Below, in pieces: positions 11,186-23,006 of a stretch of DNA of 64,000 bases. Positions within the stretch are counted from its first letter, which is position 1; each line of letters starts with the position of its first letter. The DNA is taken from contig BCIO01000007.1 of assembly GCA_001599975.1 (NCBI GenBank), forward strand, positions 4,595 to 68,594, in the 5' to 3' direction. This DNA comes from Cystobasidiopsis lactophilus. Its lineage: Eukaryota; Basidiomycota; Agaricostilbomycetes; Agaricostilbales; Chionosphaeraceae. The notes under the pieces were generated by a model. The model did no database searches. It had not been told where the DNA came from and saw only the letters and a list, made by a program, of their open reading frames with translations. The translations under genes and the position numbers were made by a program.

Positions 11186-12358
11186 CTAACATGTCTCTTT
11201 GTCAATTGATATCATAGGACTACCGAATCCGTAAAGCTTAGCCCCATGCTTGTATTGCTTGGTCGGGTCTCTGTCCTTTGTTGCTGGCCAGTGGATGCGC
11301 CGATCGGCATCTACAAAAAGGTTTAAGAACGCCGTGAGCTGATAAGGAATGAGCTCACAGTACGCAGCTCTGCGGTCTCCACCGTCACTGATGGCATTGA
11401 AGGTCGCATAAATTGCCGCTCGCCCTTGGTCTGAGTGATTGGCCCCGGATCTGTGGGCTAGATAGGATCCAAAGACCAGGAACTGGCCACTCTCAAGCGG
11501 CACCGGGACCCATGTTTGTTTGGCTTCCCATTCGGGAGTGATGCAAACGTCGTCGCCAAGTGGAACTTGCTGTAGATGTGAACCAGGCACGACTTCGAGG
11601 CAGCCGTTCGACATGGTGGCGGGTTCGACGGCCTGGGAACAGCTCGGTAAGAACACGTCCGGTCGAGGTCATTAATCTCACCATCAAAATCGTCAGATGC
11701 TTGACATTCCCAATGTGAGTATACGCGGGTGCGTCGGTGTGTGCTCTGAAGCCTCCAGCGCGAGGTTGTTTGTAATTGATCTGACGAGGGCGTGTGAGAG
11801 GTAGCCTCCGACGTTCCGGGCCAGCGTCTAAGTGGCGCACCTTCTCTTTGAACAGGACCATGGGCTCTCCGCTAAGCTGCTCCAAGATACCTAAAATCTC
11901 CGGACCTCGAAACAGCTTGCTGAAGCCTTCGGAGTAGTCCGCGTAGTTTTCGGTGCGACAAAGGATCCGCTGGTCGGCGCTATCGAGTTCTTCATAATGC
12001 ATCCCTTTGGCCCTATTGGTGAGCTTCTTTCGAGAGCAAGACAGGGCCGACTCAACAGGCATTCGGCTTGTGGGGCCAGCTCTGTAAAGTCGCCCCAAAT
12101 CAGGTTTCCTCCTTGCAGCCACCGTGACCTTGCCTACCTTGACTTCGTTTGTCCACTTTACAATGTTTTGTGAAACCTCTGGCGAGATTGCTGCTTCCTC
12201 CGGGTCAGATTCATGTGCCCATGCTGCTTTCTGCCTTGCCCGCGCGCAAGACTAAGATCTTAGGCCGAAAATCGCGCACCATCCAGGATCAAGAAGCCGT
12301 TCTTCTGGAAAGAGGCAATCTGCTCTTCGGACAAGCGGACAGCAGGTTCGATAGCCAT
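11186..12358 (-). CDS. Phytanoyl-CoA dioxygenase (PhyH)-family oxygenase
   Basis: A 2-oxoglutarate/Fe(II)-dependent oxygenase of the PhyH family; its substrate may be an acyl-CoA or a small hydroxylatable metabolite. The start MAIEPAVRLSEEQIASFQ, followed by KNGFLILDGA, is the typical N-terminus. The facial triad is seen as FRAHTDAPAYTHIGNVKHL (His-x-Asp) and, in the jelly-roll C-terminus, FGSYLAHRSGANHS (distal His), followed by RAAIYATFNA with the Arg expected to bind 2-oxoglutarate. GCLEVVPGSHL is also typical. The end of the protein (KDRDPTKQYKHGAKLYGFGS) resembles larger fungal homologues. Several introns are present. The start codon lies 39 bp from the left end of the transposon at 12397-13632, so that element probably sits in the promoter or 5' UTR. 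Confidence 0.85.
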
Positions 12359-12396
12359 GGCAACCGTGTGTAAAGTGCTGGTGGAACAGGTTGAAG

Positions 12397-12412
12397 ACAC
12401 TGTGAAAAATGT
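12397..12412 (+). repeat. Left terminal inverted repeat
   Basis: ACACTGTGAAAAATGT, exact inverted match to 13617-13632. Confidence 0.85.
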
Positions 12413-13616
12413 CACCTCAGAAATGGGGCGTTTCTGAGGTGTGTTGCCTCGATTCTCGGAGCAAATGCAGTTCTGAGGCAAGGGGACCTCGGTTGCTCGA
12501 GACCTGATTGGGAATGAGGTTTAAAACCTCAATTTTGGTGGCGTTCGGCGCGATTTCGCTAAGTCCTTTTGCACCACAAGCTCGGAAGCGTGTGCTCAGC
12601 CCTCGCAGCGCCCAATTCGCCTCTCTTTCCGCTACAGCGAAGAGCTCTTGATGGCCCTCGGTCTCTTTTTTCTTCTGTGTGCTCTGCTTTGGTCTGTGGC
12701 TGCTGGCCGTGCTCGTTCGGGCTTCTGAGTTCGTTACCGCTTCGTGCTAAAGGCTTCCGAATGGTTTATTTACTTTTTGCTCGACAGCGAGGCTGGTGCT
12801 ATGATCAGCTCAGGTGCGCAGCTATCACCTCTTTACATGTTGGAACATGCTGACGGCTTGAGGAAACAGATTTGCTGGCGGTTTGAGGAGGCATGTTCGT
12901 GCTGTGCTTTTGTTTTGTTCACCTTTGGACCTTGTGGCTAACTTCTGAGGGATGTGGCACTCACAGGTCAGGTTTACGGTGATAACAAAGCTGTTGCGAG
13001 GTACGTTCTTCTGTCGTGGACTTCGCCTGAGCCTACTTTGTATTCTGATGCGGCACTCTACCGCAGACACGCTGCACCCCGTTTCTTCGCTACCCCGGCT
13101 TGCGCCTATCATTCTCATGTGTGTTTTGTATCCTATCCAGCTCAAATGATCAGCAGCTGAGTCCTCAGATTGGCATCACAGCCGCAGTGTCGCACTTGGC
13201 GTCGGCCTCCCCTTTCTGGCCTATGGTGTGTTGCTCCATCCTTTCATATCTCTCTGAAGACTATCGCTGACATGACCCCTAGGGCTTGCTACAGGTCATG
13301 GCCTGCTGTGCCGTCGCGGGTGTCTGGCTTGGTGGGTGGCCTCTGCAGAAGTTCACAGCTACTTCTCCTTTCGGTAGCGGATAGCCTATTCCATAGAGAT
13401 TGCAATATGATTTGTTTATGTTTTTTACAATCTGTAGTAAAGCGCAATCAGGCCCAAACTGAGGTCAAGCACCTCAAAGCGAGTTACCTCAACTTGGCCA
13501 AAACCCGGAAATACCTCAATATTTCGAGGCTTCCTGACCCCGAACGCTGGCAGGCAGCTCTCCTCTCATTCCAAGGCAACGGAGCCTCGTTTTCAGACCG
13601 CCATTTTTTTGAGGCA

Positions 13617-13632
13617 ACATTTTTCACAGTGT
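13617..13632 (-). repeat. Right terminal inverted repeat
   Basis: ACATTTTTCACAGTGT on the plus strand, exact inverted match to 12397-12412. Confidence 0.85.
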
Positions 13633-14154
13633 AGAGAAAATGTCGTCAGACAAGAGGCTCGGCTTGTGTGCAGCTTGTACTACACAGTCTAGCCCAAAGG
13701 TGAGTGTGACTTTTAGAGATGCCACACTCCTTCTGCTCCGGCTCTATGGAGCCTCATCGCTGCTGTTCATTCGCCAAACACGTTTGCCACCGATGGCCCT
13801 TGTGTTGTCCATTGCCCTGATTTCTCCGTTTAGCTTCCTCCTCATTGACTACTTTTTGTGTGCTGAGGTTATTGACGGCATCTGAGGCCAGGCTGGGAAC
13901 TCATTAGCCAGAGTTGCGCACCCAAAAAAGGCCAAAGCGCGTCGCGAACCTCGATTGACCTCCCTCATTGCGTCTGCTTGCTCGCCAGCTCTTTGTCCTG
14001 CTCGGTTGCATCCTCGGAAAGGCGCGTTTTTTGTGTCTGCTCAGCCTCTGCTGGGTGGAGCTGACCTGCTCAGCTAATCTCGTTTCCCCGCAATCTGCGG
14101 CCAGTTTCTTTTTCAAGGAGCTCTTGCTTCGGCACGACCGTCGGTTGACTGTGA
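13633..14154. other. Upstream region of the Zn2Cys6 gene
   Basis: Apart from an 81-codon hydrophobic frame at 13640-13885 with no recognisable family, nothing coding is seen. This is probably the promoter and leader of the regulator gene. Confidence 0.5.
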
Positions 14155-17110
14155 ATGATGGACAATCCTCAATTGACGGTGTACAATGAACACATCACCC
14201 AGACGCCCGTCGACATCAACGCAAATGGCAAGGTGAGGCGGTCGGCGGGCTTGTGCGTCGAAGAGAGCGTCACTCAATGTGCCCCAACGTTCAGGTTCGC
14301 CTCAAGAGAGGGTCGCAGGCCTGTTTGGTCTGCCGTAAGATGAAAAGCAAGTGCAGGCAAGTCGACGCTGCCTGTTTTGTGGCCATGCTTGTGCTAACGG
14401 GCTTCGCCAAACAGGGGATCAAAGAATCCGCCGTGAGCGCTTTCTACAGTCCGTGCGAGGAGTGAACTTTTGTTCACCTTCACTTCCCGCAATCCAGATG
14501 CGAGCGCTGCCTCTTGAATCGCCTCGAATGCGTCTTCGAACAGAGCAAACGCACTGGCAAGAAGAAGAAGCCCAAGAAGGTGGATGACGATGGCAACCAG
14601 CAGCCTTTGCCAGGCTCGCCATCTCGCAGCATCTCTTCGCTTTCAGGTAGCGGCAATGATATCATCAACATTGGCCCGCTTTCTGGCATCTCGCCGACGC
14701 TGACCGATTCGACCTTGCCCATGAATCCAATCTTGCATTCCGACCCAATCTTGACGCTGGACGCGTTGGCGCCACCGACCTTCAGCCCCATGGGTCTTGA
14801 CATCCCTTCGGACCTGCCAACCCTGTCCATGCCGTCGCCAATGAGCAGGTTATTGCAGCAAAGCCACGACGCGGCCGCCCCGTCAGTCTCGGCCTTGTTA
14901 GCCGCAACGAGCAACGACCGCTCGACCGCCAGGCAAGACAGCACCAGTGCTAACGGCAACGTCTGGTCTTCGAACTCACCCACGACAAATGCCGATGAGC
15001 TGGCGCCCCACAGCATCCTCGAGCAAGAGAGCATCCGAAGAGGCGATGCTGATGCGGCCCCCGGCTCCAGGAACGCTTTTTTGCGGCACCCTCCAACCCA
15101 CATCTGGCGCAGGCGCGAACAAGTGGCGGGCGAAACGCCCGAGATCCTCACCATCACAAACTTGGAGACAATCAACGAGCTCGTTCGCCTCTATTTTGAG
15201 AACCATCATGGTACATGCTCCCGCTTTGGCTACGCGAGATGTGCCTAACCTCTCTCACATTCCTCAGCTCTCTTTGCGATACTCACTCCTGGCTTCCACA
15301 CCGCCGAGCGACTCCTTCAACTTTCGCCCTTCTTGCTCACAGTCAGTGAGTGGTGTTCCTCCCCTTTGAAACACATGGGTACATCTCACATGTCGACCGA
15401 TCAGTATGCTCTGTCGCGGCAGCTTTCTCGGAACAACACCAGGAGCTGGGAATGAGCTTGAGCAGGCTGGCCCGCAGGCTCTGCTTCGAGATCCCTTCGT
15501 GCGGCTGGATTTCCGTTTGCTTGCAGTCGTACCAGCTGATGCGCGCTCTCCGTCAGCCGTGGATGGAAATCGCTGGAAATTGTGCAAGCGCTGCTGCTAT
15601 CGACTTGCTGGACGACGCTGCCGCCCCAGGAGCGCCAAGAGGACATCACATGGACCATCTGGGGCATGGCCAAAAGCACTCTTCAGGACATCGGGCTGGA
15701 TCGCCTGGGCTTTCAAAGTCTGCCCAGCGCCGGCGAGATGACGGTGGAGCAGACCAATCACGTTCGCACATGGTATGACATTTTGTGCGGTGATCTTCTT
15801 TTATTTGGCGCTCACGCAGCCCCCACAGGGTGTTTTGCTGGATTCGTGACCAGCGGCTCTCCCAGCAGCTCGGCAAGTCTACCTCCCTGCGAGAAGACCG
15901 CATCATTCAGCTAGCCGACCAATACCTGGACTTCCCGCGCGTCCAATTTGATCGACCACCGGTCATCATGACCCAGATGGAGCTCATCGTCTCGCGGGCG
16001 GTGGCGCTTTTGCAGCGCGACAAGGAAACGTACGAGACGACGGGAGCAGGCATGGATTTCATGCTCGTCACCCGCCAATGCGAAGATCAGCTGTCTTCGT
16101 GGAAGGAGCGCTCCGCGAGATCGACAAACGAGCGTGCAAAAGATGCCAACAGTGAGCGCGGCTTTGCCTGATCCCTCTTGGGTGTTGCTGAATTTCGACC
16201 CAGCTCCACTGGATCGACGCATGCTGCAGCTTCAACGCATTGGTCAGAGCTTCAAGTACCACTACTCTGTTTTGCTGGTGGTAAGTGGCCTGTCGTTACG
16301 TTTTAATGCGATGACTGAAGGCGCCGACCGCAGTGCTCCTTTGGACTCCACGCATCCCTGACCCGAACGCCGCTGGACGTCGGCTACTTCTTCAATCGAT
16401 GCTATACGTCGGCAGCGGCGTGCATCCGAATCGCCAAGGACGACTACGCGAACACGGGATGGCTCAAATATGCGGTAAGCCTTTCTCTCGCTCGTAGGCG
16501 CGCCTCACTAAGTCTGCCCACAGCCCGACGCGACCTTCGTGTGCATTTCCTATGCGGCCGTCTCCCTCCTTCGTTTCTGTCGACCCAAGCTCGCAAAATT
16601 GCACAATCAGTGAATTGCCGTGGCTGTCTCATAATAAGACTGTCGCTGACTTGACCCTCCAGCCAATCCACCATTTTGGAGCTCTTGCACTCCCTCGCTG
16701 ACACCCTCGAGCGGGTCAGTCCAATCAAGGACCACGTCAGCTGGCAATGTCAGTGCCTTGCCCTCTTCGCTTACCTCCAAAGCAAGCGCTGATAATCCCA
16801 TCAAACGCCTTCAGATGCTAGTTTTTTACGAGTCTTGACGAACGCCCAGGCCGACGGCTTCACCACGCAAATGAACACGCCCATGCGAGGTCGCACGCCC
16901 TGCCCAGTCGAAGACAACGCTGCCGCACCAGCAGAAGAACCTCCTGCTGACCTGGGCTTCGCATTCGACCAAATGCTTCCGTCCCAGTGGTTTGGCATCG
17001 ACACTGGCCTTGGCACGGTCTCCGATCTCAACTCGGACGGCTTCTGGGACAACCTGCTGTTGCCCGGCCTCAGCGGCAACAACAACGAAACGAGCTCTTT
17101 CTTCATGTAA
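14155..17110 (+). CDS. Zn2Cys6 transcription factor with fungal-specific regulatory domain
   Basis: A nuclear DNA-binding regulator. The first exon (MMDNPQLTVYNEH) ends at a GTGAGG donor. The zinc cluster is assembled from three exons: KRGSQACLVCRKMKSKCR, then GSKNPP, then CERCLLNRLECVF. This gives C-x2-C-x6-C-x7-C-x2-C-x6-C, a perfect Zn2Cys6 pattern, followed by basic SKRTGKKKKPKK. The intron at 14357-14414 starts with GCAAGT, a GC-AG intron inside the zinc cluster. A long Ser/Pro-rich linker leads to the middle homology region (TITNLETINELVRLYFENHH, CSVAAAFSEQHQEL, GLDRLGFQSLPSAGEMT, QQLGKSTSLREDRIIQLA). The C-terminus is acidic and Asn-rich and ends SSFFM. There are about ten exons. Target genes are unknown. 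Confidence 0.88.
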
Positions 17111-17213
17111 TGTCACTTTGTAAAATGGAATCAAATGGGATCTACAATGCAAAGTGTTGGAAAATGCTGTGAAACAGGCAGGGTGTTACTGGACAAGTCT
17201 AGTGTCTAAAAGT

Positions 17214-18646
17214 CTACAGTTGGCGCCGAACAGAAGGCAGAAAGCGCGTCCACCACGACGACCGCTTCTCCTGTATTCGCAATTTGGCGTCCTGCGCCGG
17301 CGAGGCTGCCCAAAGGGAAGCCAGCCAATGGTTGGCCGATTTGATGGCAGCGTCCCAGTGCACCGTTGGCTCGTCCGCATCATGGCGGCCACCCGGGACA
17401 ATCTCAAGTTGGATCCAGCCTTGCGGATGGTGTGGCGCCAGCATGTTGAACATGGCCATTGAATCCTCTGGGAGTACGATCTCATCGGCCGAGCCCTGTC
17501 GAGCGTGGAGTCAGGCCACCATTGACATGCCGTGAAGGGCAGCACATACATGAATGAACAGGGTCTTGGGCCAGTTCTTGATCTGGTCTGGTGTGGCCAA
17601 AACTGGGAAGCACCCCTTGTCCTTCTCCGTCAACGTGTCCGCCGTCACTCGCCGCCCCACCGCGGCATCCAACAAGTCTGAAGTGCCGTTCTGGGAGTTG
17701 TATTTGTGTTGAAGGACACGCATGAGAAAGGACCCTGGCAAGCAAGAGAGCATGAGCTTGGAGGCCTGCGCTTGGGGCACCCGGCTCATGCCTTCAACTC
17801 ACGTGGGTGTCGCTGGAGATAGAGATCGGTACGCCGGCCTTCGAAAAGGGAGTTCGGGTTCCACTCTTCCACTGGGTCGGCCAGCCAGCCCGTCGGAGGC
17901 AGGAGCTTGGCGAAGTAGTGGTCCAGGTTAGCTTGCGTGAGCAGGTATTTGTCGTGCTCGACACAGTCGAAGTAGAAGGACCTTGGTCCTGACGTGAGAT
18001 GATGCGGATCCTGGGAATCGGAAACTCCTAAGATTTGGGATCCATCCGAGAAGCTCGGCGAATGATGCTCACCCAGTGTTTACCTCCCAGTGCCATGAGC
18101 TCAAGGACGCCCAACGGCCGAGTTTGGGGTGAGGTAAGATGCATAGCGACCAGAGAGGCGAGAAGGCCACCCGCGCTGCTGCCCGCCACCACAGAGCGTG
18201 GCAAGTCGATGTAAGCTTCGTGAGCAAGATGGTCGAATAACGCGTGAATGTCGTCAATGATCTAGTTGTTGTCATTCAGTCGGCTGCTGTGGACGAGGAA
18301 GAGGCCCAAGGCTTACGTCGTGAACTGAGCCGGGCACCAGGAGCCGATAGTTGCTGCTGATAAAAAACGCCCCTTGATCGTGTGCAGCCTTCAAAAGCCA
18401 TTGCGGGTACTGATTGCGACCATAGTTGCTGAGCCCTCCGCCGTGAAAGAAGATGACAGCCGGGGTCTTCGGGGAGGAAGCCGGACGCGGCGGAGGGTAA
18501 AGGTCGACGTGCAAGTCAAGGATCTGGCCATCGCCGTACGGAACGCGTGAAAAGACTTGCGTTTGCATCTTGGGAGTCGACGCGGGCCACAAGATGTAGA
18601 GGGAGGTGGCTGCTAAGAGCAAGAGGAGCACGGCTCTCGGAGGCAT
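17214..18646 (-). CDS. Membrane-anchored or secreted alpha/beta hydrolase (HSL-like)
   Basis: An esterase/lipase-type hydrolase of the hormone-sensitive-lipase group (alpha/beta hydrolase 3). The N-terminus [20 protein letters not shown] is a signal anchor or signal peptide. The oxyanion motif is AVIFFHGGGLSNYG, the nucleophile elbow SVVAGSSAGGLLAS, and the catalytic His lies in EIVPGGRHDADEP. The Asp of the triad should lie between, near the LFIH segment of a short penultimate exon. There are several introns. The gene ends 104 bp from the regulator's stop codon, in convergent orientation. The C-terminus WWTRFLPSVRRQL is basic. Confidence 0.85.
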
Positions 18647-18916
18647 GCTTAATGCGCTGCTTCAAAGCTCTGCTGCTGCGCTGTCATCGCTGTCTCCGCG
18701 AGGCTGTTGCTGGACAACCCTGACGCGTGCTGGACAAGAAGACGCTGTCAAGGCAAAGAAACAGCTGGAACAAGATGGGCTTGCCAAGACCTTCGCAGTA
18801 ACTTACAAAGTTTCAAGAAGGGCAGGCGTGACTTCATTCGGTTAAATATACTCCCGAGCAGCCTGCCGCTTTGGGTCGACCTTGCACTCGTTCGGCCGCT
18901 TCACCTACAATTGCCG

Positions 18917-20844
18917 ATGCTATTGAAGTTGCTGCTGGCCCTGGTGGCAGCAGGAGGTGCCATAGCTGGCCAGATTCCGCTGAATCTTCACCCGGAAACT
19001 GCCCGGTCTGTCATTGGCCCTGACGCTCACACGACTTTCACTTCGGATGCCGCTCCTGGACACGCATTCCGCGTTAAGAATGTAACGGGCTGGTGCGAGG
19101 AAAGCGGCGCTTCGTTCTCTGGCTATCTTGACATCGGCCAAAGCCGATCGCTCTTCTTTTACTTCTTCGAATCGCGGCGGAACCCTGCCGAGGACCCGCT
19201 AATGCTGTGGACCAACGGAGGACCAGGATGTGCAAGTGAAATGGGGCTCTTCATGGAACTGGGTCCGTGCAGGATAAACAAGCAAGCGAACGACACCAAG
19301 TCGAACCCCTACTCCTGGAGCTCTGTGGCCAACATCATCTTCATCGACCAACCAATCGGCGTTGGCTTCTCGTACTCCAGTAATCCCGACGTGTTCGTAG
19401 CCACCACCGAAGAAGCGGCTCTGGACGTGTACCGCTTCTTGCTGCTGTTTGCGGAAGCATTTCCTCGCTTTGCAGGACGCGAGTTCCATTTGTTTGTCCC
19501 TTTCTTGCTTCTAATCGAAGCACTAGGGCTTGGTGCGGATCGAATCGCGCCTCGCAGCCCTAGGACTCGATTCGCCTGTCCTTCGGTTGATCTCACCTCA
19601 TTTGTGGCAGATCTGGCGAGTCGTACGGAGGGCGATACCTGCCCGTCTTCGCTAGCGAAATCCTCTACCAGAATTCCAGATTGCCTCCGCACCACCAGAA
19701 GCTGGCTGTTAATCTAACTTCGGTCTTGATTGGCAACGGCCTCACAGACATCGTCTCCATGACGCCCTCGTAGGTCCTCCATGCATGTTTCTGTTATTAA
19801 TCGCGTGCGCTTATCATTGAGTAGGTATTATGAGCAAGCTTGTACCAAGCACAATGGCCTCGGCAAACCAGTCCTGGGCGTAAAGCAGTGCATCGCAATG
19901 CAGCAAGCTGTGAAACGGTGCGACACCTGGCTGGAGAAGGTCTGCAGGACGCGTGTTGAAGAGCCCGACTGCTCGATAGCGTGAGCAAGTGTCCGCTTCA
20001 AGCTCTGAGTTGGGCTCAAAGTAAATTCAGCATCGGTTGGTGCGAAGAAGCGTTTGAGCTGCCGTTTTTGGAGGCTCAAATCAACCCTTGTGGGTTATTA
20101 TTTGCGAGAAGTGTGGCTTCATCTCACAAGCTCGTTCGCATTAGACGACATCAGCCAGCCTTGCACCACATTGGACGAAGACCTATGCGTGAGCTCTGCT
20201 CTTGTCTGTAATGTTTCCTACGACTAAACGTTTGGTCACACAAAGTACCCGGAGACCAGTGTGATCGCAAAATATCTGGATCGGCCTGCCATCCGCAAGC
20301 TGCTTGGCGTCGACGAGCAAGCCACTTTCCCTTACGTCGGTTGCAGCCCCAAGGTTGCGAGGGCATTCAACCGAGCTCGAGATTCGCTAGCTCCGACCTT
20401 CTTCCACCTCAATGCCCTGCTCGAAAGCGATATCAGGGTGCTCATTTATGCTGGGTAAGCCTAAAACTTTGCGTTTTCGTTTGCAGGATTTATTTTTTAC
20501 AGGACTCTCGACTGGATATGTTCGTTCGTGGGAAACGAACGCATGGCGAATGCACTTGAGGTGAGAGGAGCGGGCCTGAGGAGCGGTCCCGAGGTTTTTA
20601 CGGAGGTCTGACCATTTTTCATCAGTGGACCGGCAAAAGCAAGTTCAACGAGCAGAAGTTGCATGATTGGTTCACGCCTACAGCGAATGGAGGCCTTGGT
20701 CTCGCGAAGCGGTCCGGCGAGGCAAAGTCGTGGGACGGCCTGACGTTTGCCACCATCGACGCTGCCTCGCACATGGCGCCTATGAGTCAACCCGAAGCGT
20801 CGCTCTTCATGGTCGAGCAATGGTTGGCAGGACAGGAGCTCTGA
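18917..20844 (+). CDS. Serine carboxypeptidase (peptidase S10)
   Basis: A carboxypeptidase Y-like enzyme for the vacuole or secretion. The start [19 protein letters not shown] is a signal peptide; an in-frame upstream start (18707) lacks one. The substrate-binding block is [33 protein letters not shown] follows. An intron of about 120 bp separates REFHL from [13 protein letters not shown], which holds the catalytic Ser. The catalytic Asp is in [14 protein letters not shown] and the His in [15 protein letters not shown]. Cysteines for disulphides are present around CTKHNGLG and CDTWLEKVC. The whole triad is intact, so the enzyme should be active. At least six exons. Confidence 0.9.
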
Positions 20845-21493
20845 GAGCGGCATGCCTCGGATTGGTTGCGGATGAGCCCCGAGCGGTATTGTAGATCAGC
20901 TCGCAGACCCTCGGCAGCTTTTTCCCCTTCGCTCTATGCATATGATATTCCCAGCAGCAGTAGTTAGATCACATCTTGAGATCTTCTGAGCGACAAGGCT
21001 GATCAAAGGCTGAGCTCACTCGCCACCCGTCGCTCAGTCCGATTCGACCATGGCCTGCCGGAGAATGGACCGTGCGGTTTCGTCCTCGGCCTCACAGCAA
21101 CCGTGTCCTTCTGCTCTGATTCTATTGCTGCCAATCGTCCGACTCTTCGTTCAACGTGGCTGCACGCTCGCTCGGTGCAGACTGCCTCCATGCTTGAATT
21201 TTGGGGCCGCTTTGCTTCGTCGCGGGCCTTTGAGTTTGGGCTGCCTCAGTAAGCTTTGAGCGACATGTGATGCTGCTCAGGAGACAGAAACCTTGTGAAA
21301 CTGGGTGCCGCCGACTCGACTTCGTGTCTTTCTTGCGCGATTTGGTGCCAACGCTTGGTCTCTCGCTTAGCCTGCTCCTTGCTCTCTGTTCGCCACCACC
21401 AAAGCGCAAGGTTGTCAGCGTGTGTCTCTCGCTCCCCTTCCATTCCTTTGCCAACTGCTTTACATTCTTTCACAACACGTTCGTTTGGCCAAG
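20845..21493. other. Intergenic region
   Basis: No supported gene. Only short frames in all directions. It must hold the terminator of the carboxypeptidase gene and the promoter of the glycosidase gene. Confidence 0.6.
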
Positions 21494-23006
21494 ATGCCGC
21501 TCCGCCTTGCGACGATGGGCACACTGGCCTGTTTGCTGTTGGGAGCTAACGCCCAACTTCAACTGGTCTACAAGTCCGACTGCCTGTCTCCGCGCCTGGA
21601 GAAGCTCGTCAAGACCAATTTGGCAACGCACTCAACGGACAGCTGGGTCTCGGGCGCCCGCACCTCGGCCTTGATCGACCTGGACTACCCCTCGCTCTCT
21701 CCCTTCTGCCCCGAGTATACCAACGTGTTCCACGGTCACGGCTTAGTCCCTTCAGAGACGAACGCCATCGTCGCCGCGTGGCAAAAGGTGCACAACACCT
21801 CTCAGTTCATCGCTGTGGCCGGTGGAGCTGCTACAGACCCATATTCCGTTGGTGTTGGTGCGTGCTTACCTTTCCTTGTCTCTTTGTGAGGCCTTGTCTT
21901 GACTTGTCAAGACCCACAGCTTTCCGCCTGGCTTCTCTCACAGCCAAATCCTCGGCCGCTCGCAAGCTCTATGCTCGATCTGTCTCCCAAGCCCTTAAAT
22001 TTCTGTGGGCCATCAAGGAGACCGCCAGCGGCATCATCAGCACTCGCCCCGTTGAGGAGCCGCTTCAGTTTTGGGCGGACGAGGTCTTCATGCTGCCACG
22101 TGCGTTGCTCAACTCTTCCTTCTGTTCATTGGGTTTGGCTGAACATACGTGGCTGTTCAGCTTTCATGGCCTACGAGGGCGTCTACTCGAAGAACCAATC
22201 CATGATCGCCGAGACGTACAAGCAAATCGCCGGCTACCGCAAGCTTTTGCTGCTTCAGCCGAAGAAACACGTCTGGGATCACATTGTCAAGGGTGACTGG
22301 AACGACACTCAACTCTGGGGTACTGGTCGGTTTACCGCTTCTTTCCTTTTCTTTCACGCGTCCAGGCTGACTTGGCCGGTTGACAACCAGGAAACGCATG
22401 GGCTGCCGCCGGGATGGTCAGAGTGGCCGCTACGATGCTCAACTCGCCTTACGAGCGAAAGTTCTTGCGAGAGGCGGCGCAACTTGCGACTTGGGCGAAC
22501 GAGATCACCAGCACCGCCTTCAAGCAGCTCAATCATACTACGAACCTCTTGCCCAACGTGTACTACTCCAACTCCACTTTCTCAGACAGTAAGCTCTGCG
22601 TTGTCGCATCTGAAGAATAGCTTGACTCATGCCGTCCCGTTTCCTCCAACAGGCGCTTCGGTTGGTTCCTTCCTTTGAAGCATCTCTAGAAGGAAGTTTG
22701 CTCACGCACCAGATGAAACAGTCCGCTCTGTTGGCCTCGGTTGCCTACCGTCTGGCCGCTCTCGGCTACCCCGGAGCGAACAAGAATTTGATCCCGGTCG
22801 CCACCAAAATCCGGCGCTCCATCTACAAGCACATCAACCCCTCCACCGGCTGGGTGACGCCAGTGGTCGACCCCCTTAACTGGTACCAGCAGACCGGCGA
22901 GTCGCCCGAAAGCATGGCGTTCGTACTGTTGTTGGAGGCGGCGTGGAAGGACTATGCCAAGCTGCGGGTCTACCCTAGGACCTTGCTCAAGGCTTTGGGA
23001 GCTTGA
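21494..23006 (+). CDS. Secreted six-hairpin glycosidase (GH88/GH105-like)
   Basis: Related to unsaturated glycuronyl or rhamnogalacturonyl hydrolases, (alpha/alpha)6 barrels that cleave oligosaccharides left by polysaccharide lyases. The signal peptide is MPLRLATMGTLACLLLGANA. The barrel core shows LQFWADEVFMLP, then PFMAYEGVYSKNQSMIAE, then DTQLWGTG and NAWAAAGMVRVAATM. This matches the GH105-type order of an Asp-containing W-x-D motif, PF.AY.G, and GN.WA..G. The C-terminus has SALLASVAYRLAALGY, NPSTGWVTPVVDPLNW and GESPESMAFVLLLEAAWKDY. About six exons, joined by short introns with good continuity. Substrate specificity is inferred only from family resemblance. Confidence 0.78.

Larger units (their letters stand above)
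12397..13632. mobile_element. Non-autonomous DNA transposon with 16-bp TIRs and subterminal repeats
   Basis: The two ends carry a perfect 16-bp inverted repeat (ACACTGTGAAAAATGT at 12397-12412; its complement at 13617-13632), followed by CCTCA on both sides. The outer 150-190 bp at each end hold many copies of ACCTCA/TGAGGT or one-base variants: left 12414, 12435, 12447, 12474, 12487, 12515, 12526; right 13460, 13471, 13486, 13513, 13575, 13610. Two left copies form a near-perfect palindrome at 12515-12531. Such subterminal arrays are transposase-binding sites in hAT, CACTA and related elements. No transposase-like reading frame is present, so the element would depend on one elsewhere. No target duplication longer than 2 bp (AG) is evident, so the superfamily stays open. 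Perfect TIRs suggest a fairly young insertion. Confidence 0.75.

Noticed and set aside
12481-13440. Transposase inside the TIR element
   Set aside because: Only frames under 160 codons with no DDE, BED or dimerisation features; the element is called non-autonomous.
14480-15175. Minus-strand frame of 231 codons antisense to the Zn2Cys6 gene
   Set aside because: Antisense of the Ser/Pro-rich linker; no family features, and the plus strand carries the zinc cluster and regulatory domain.
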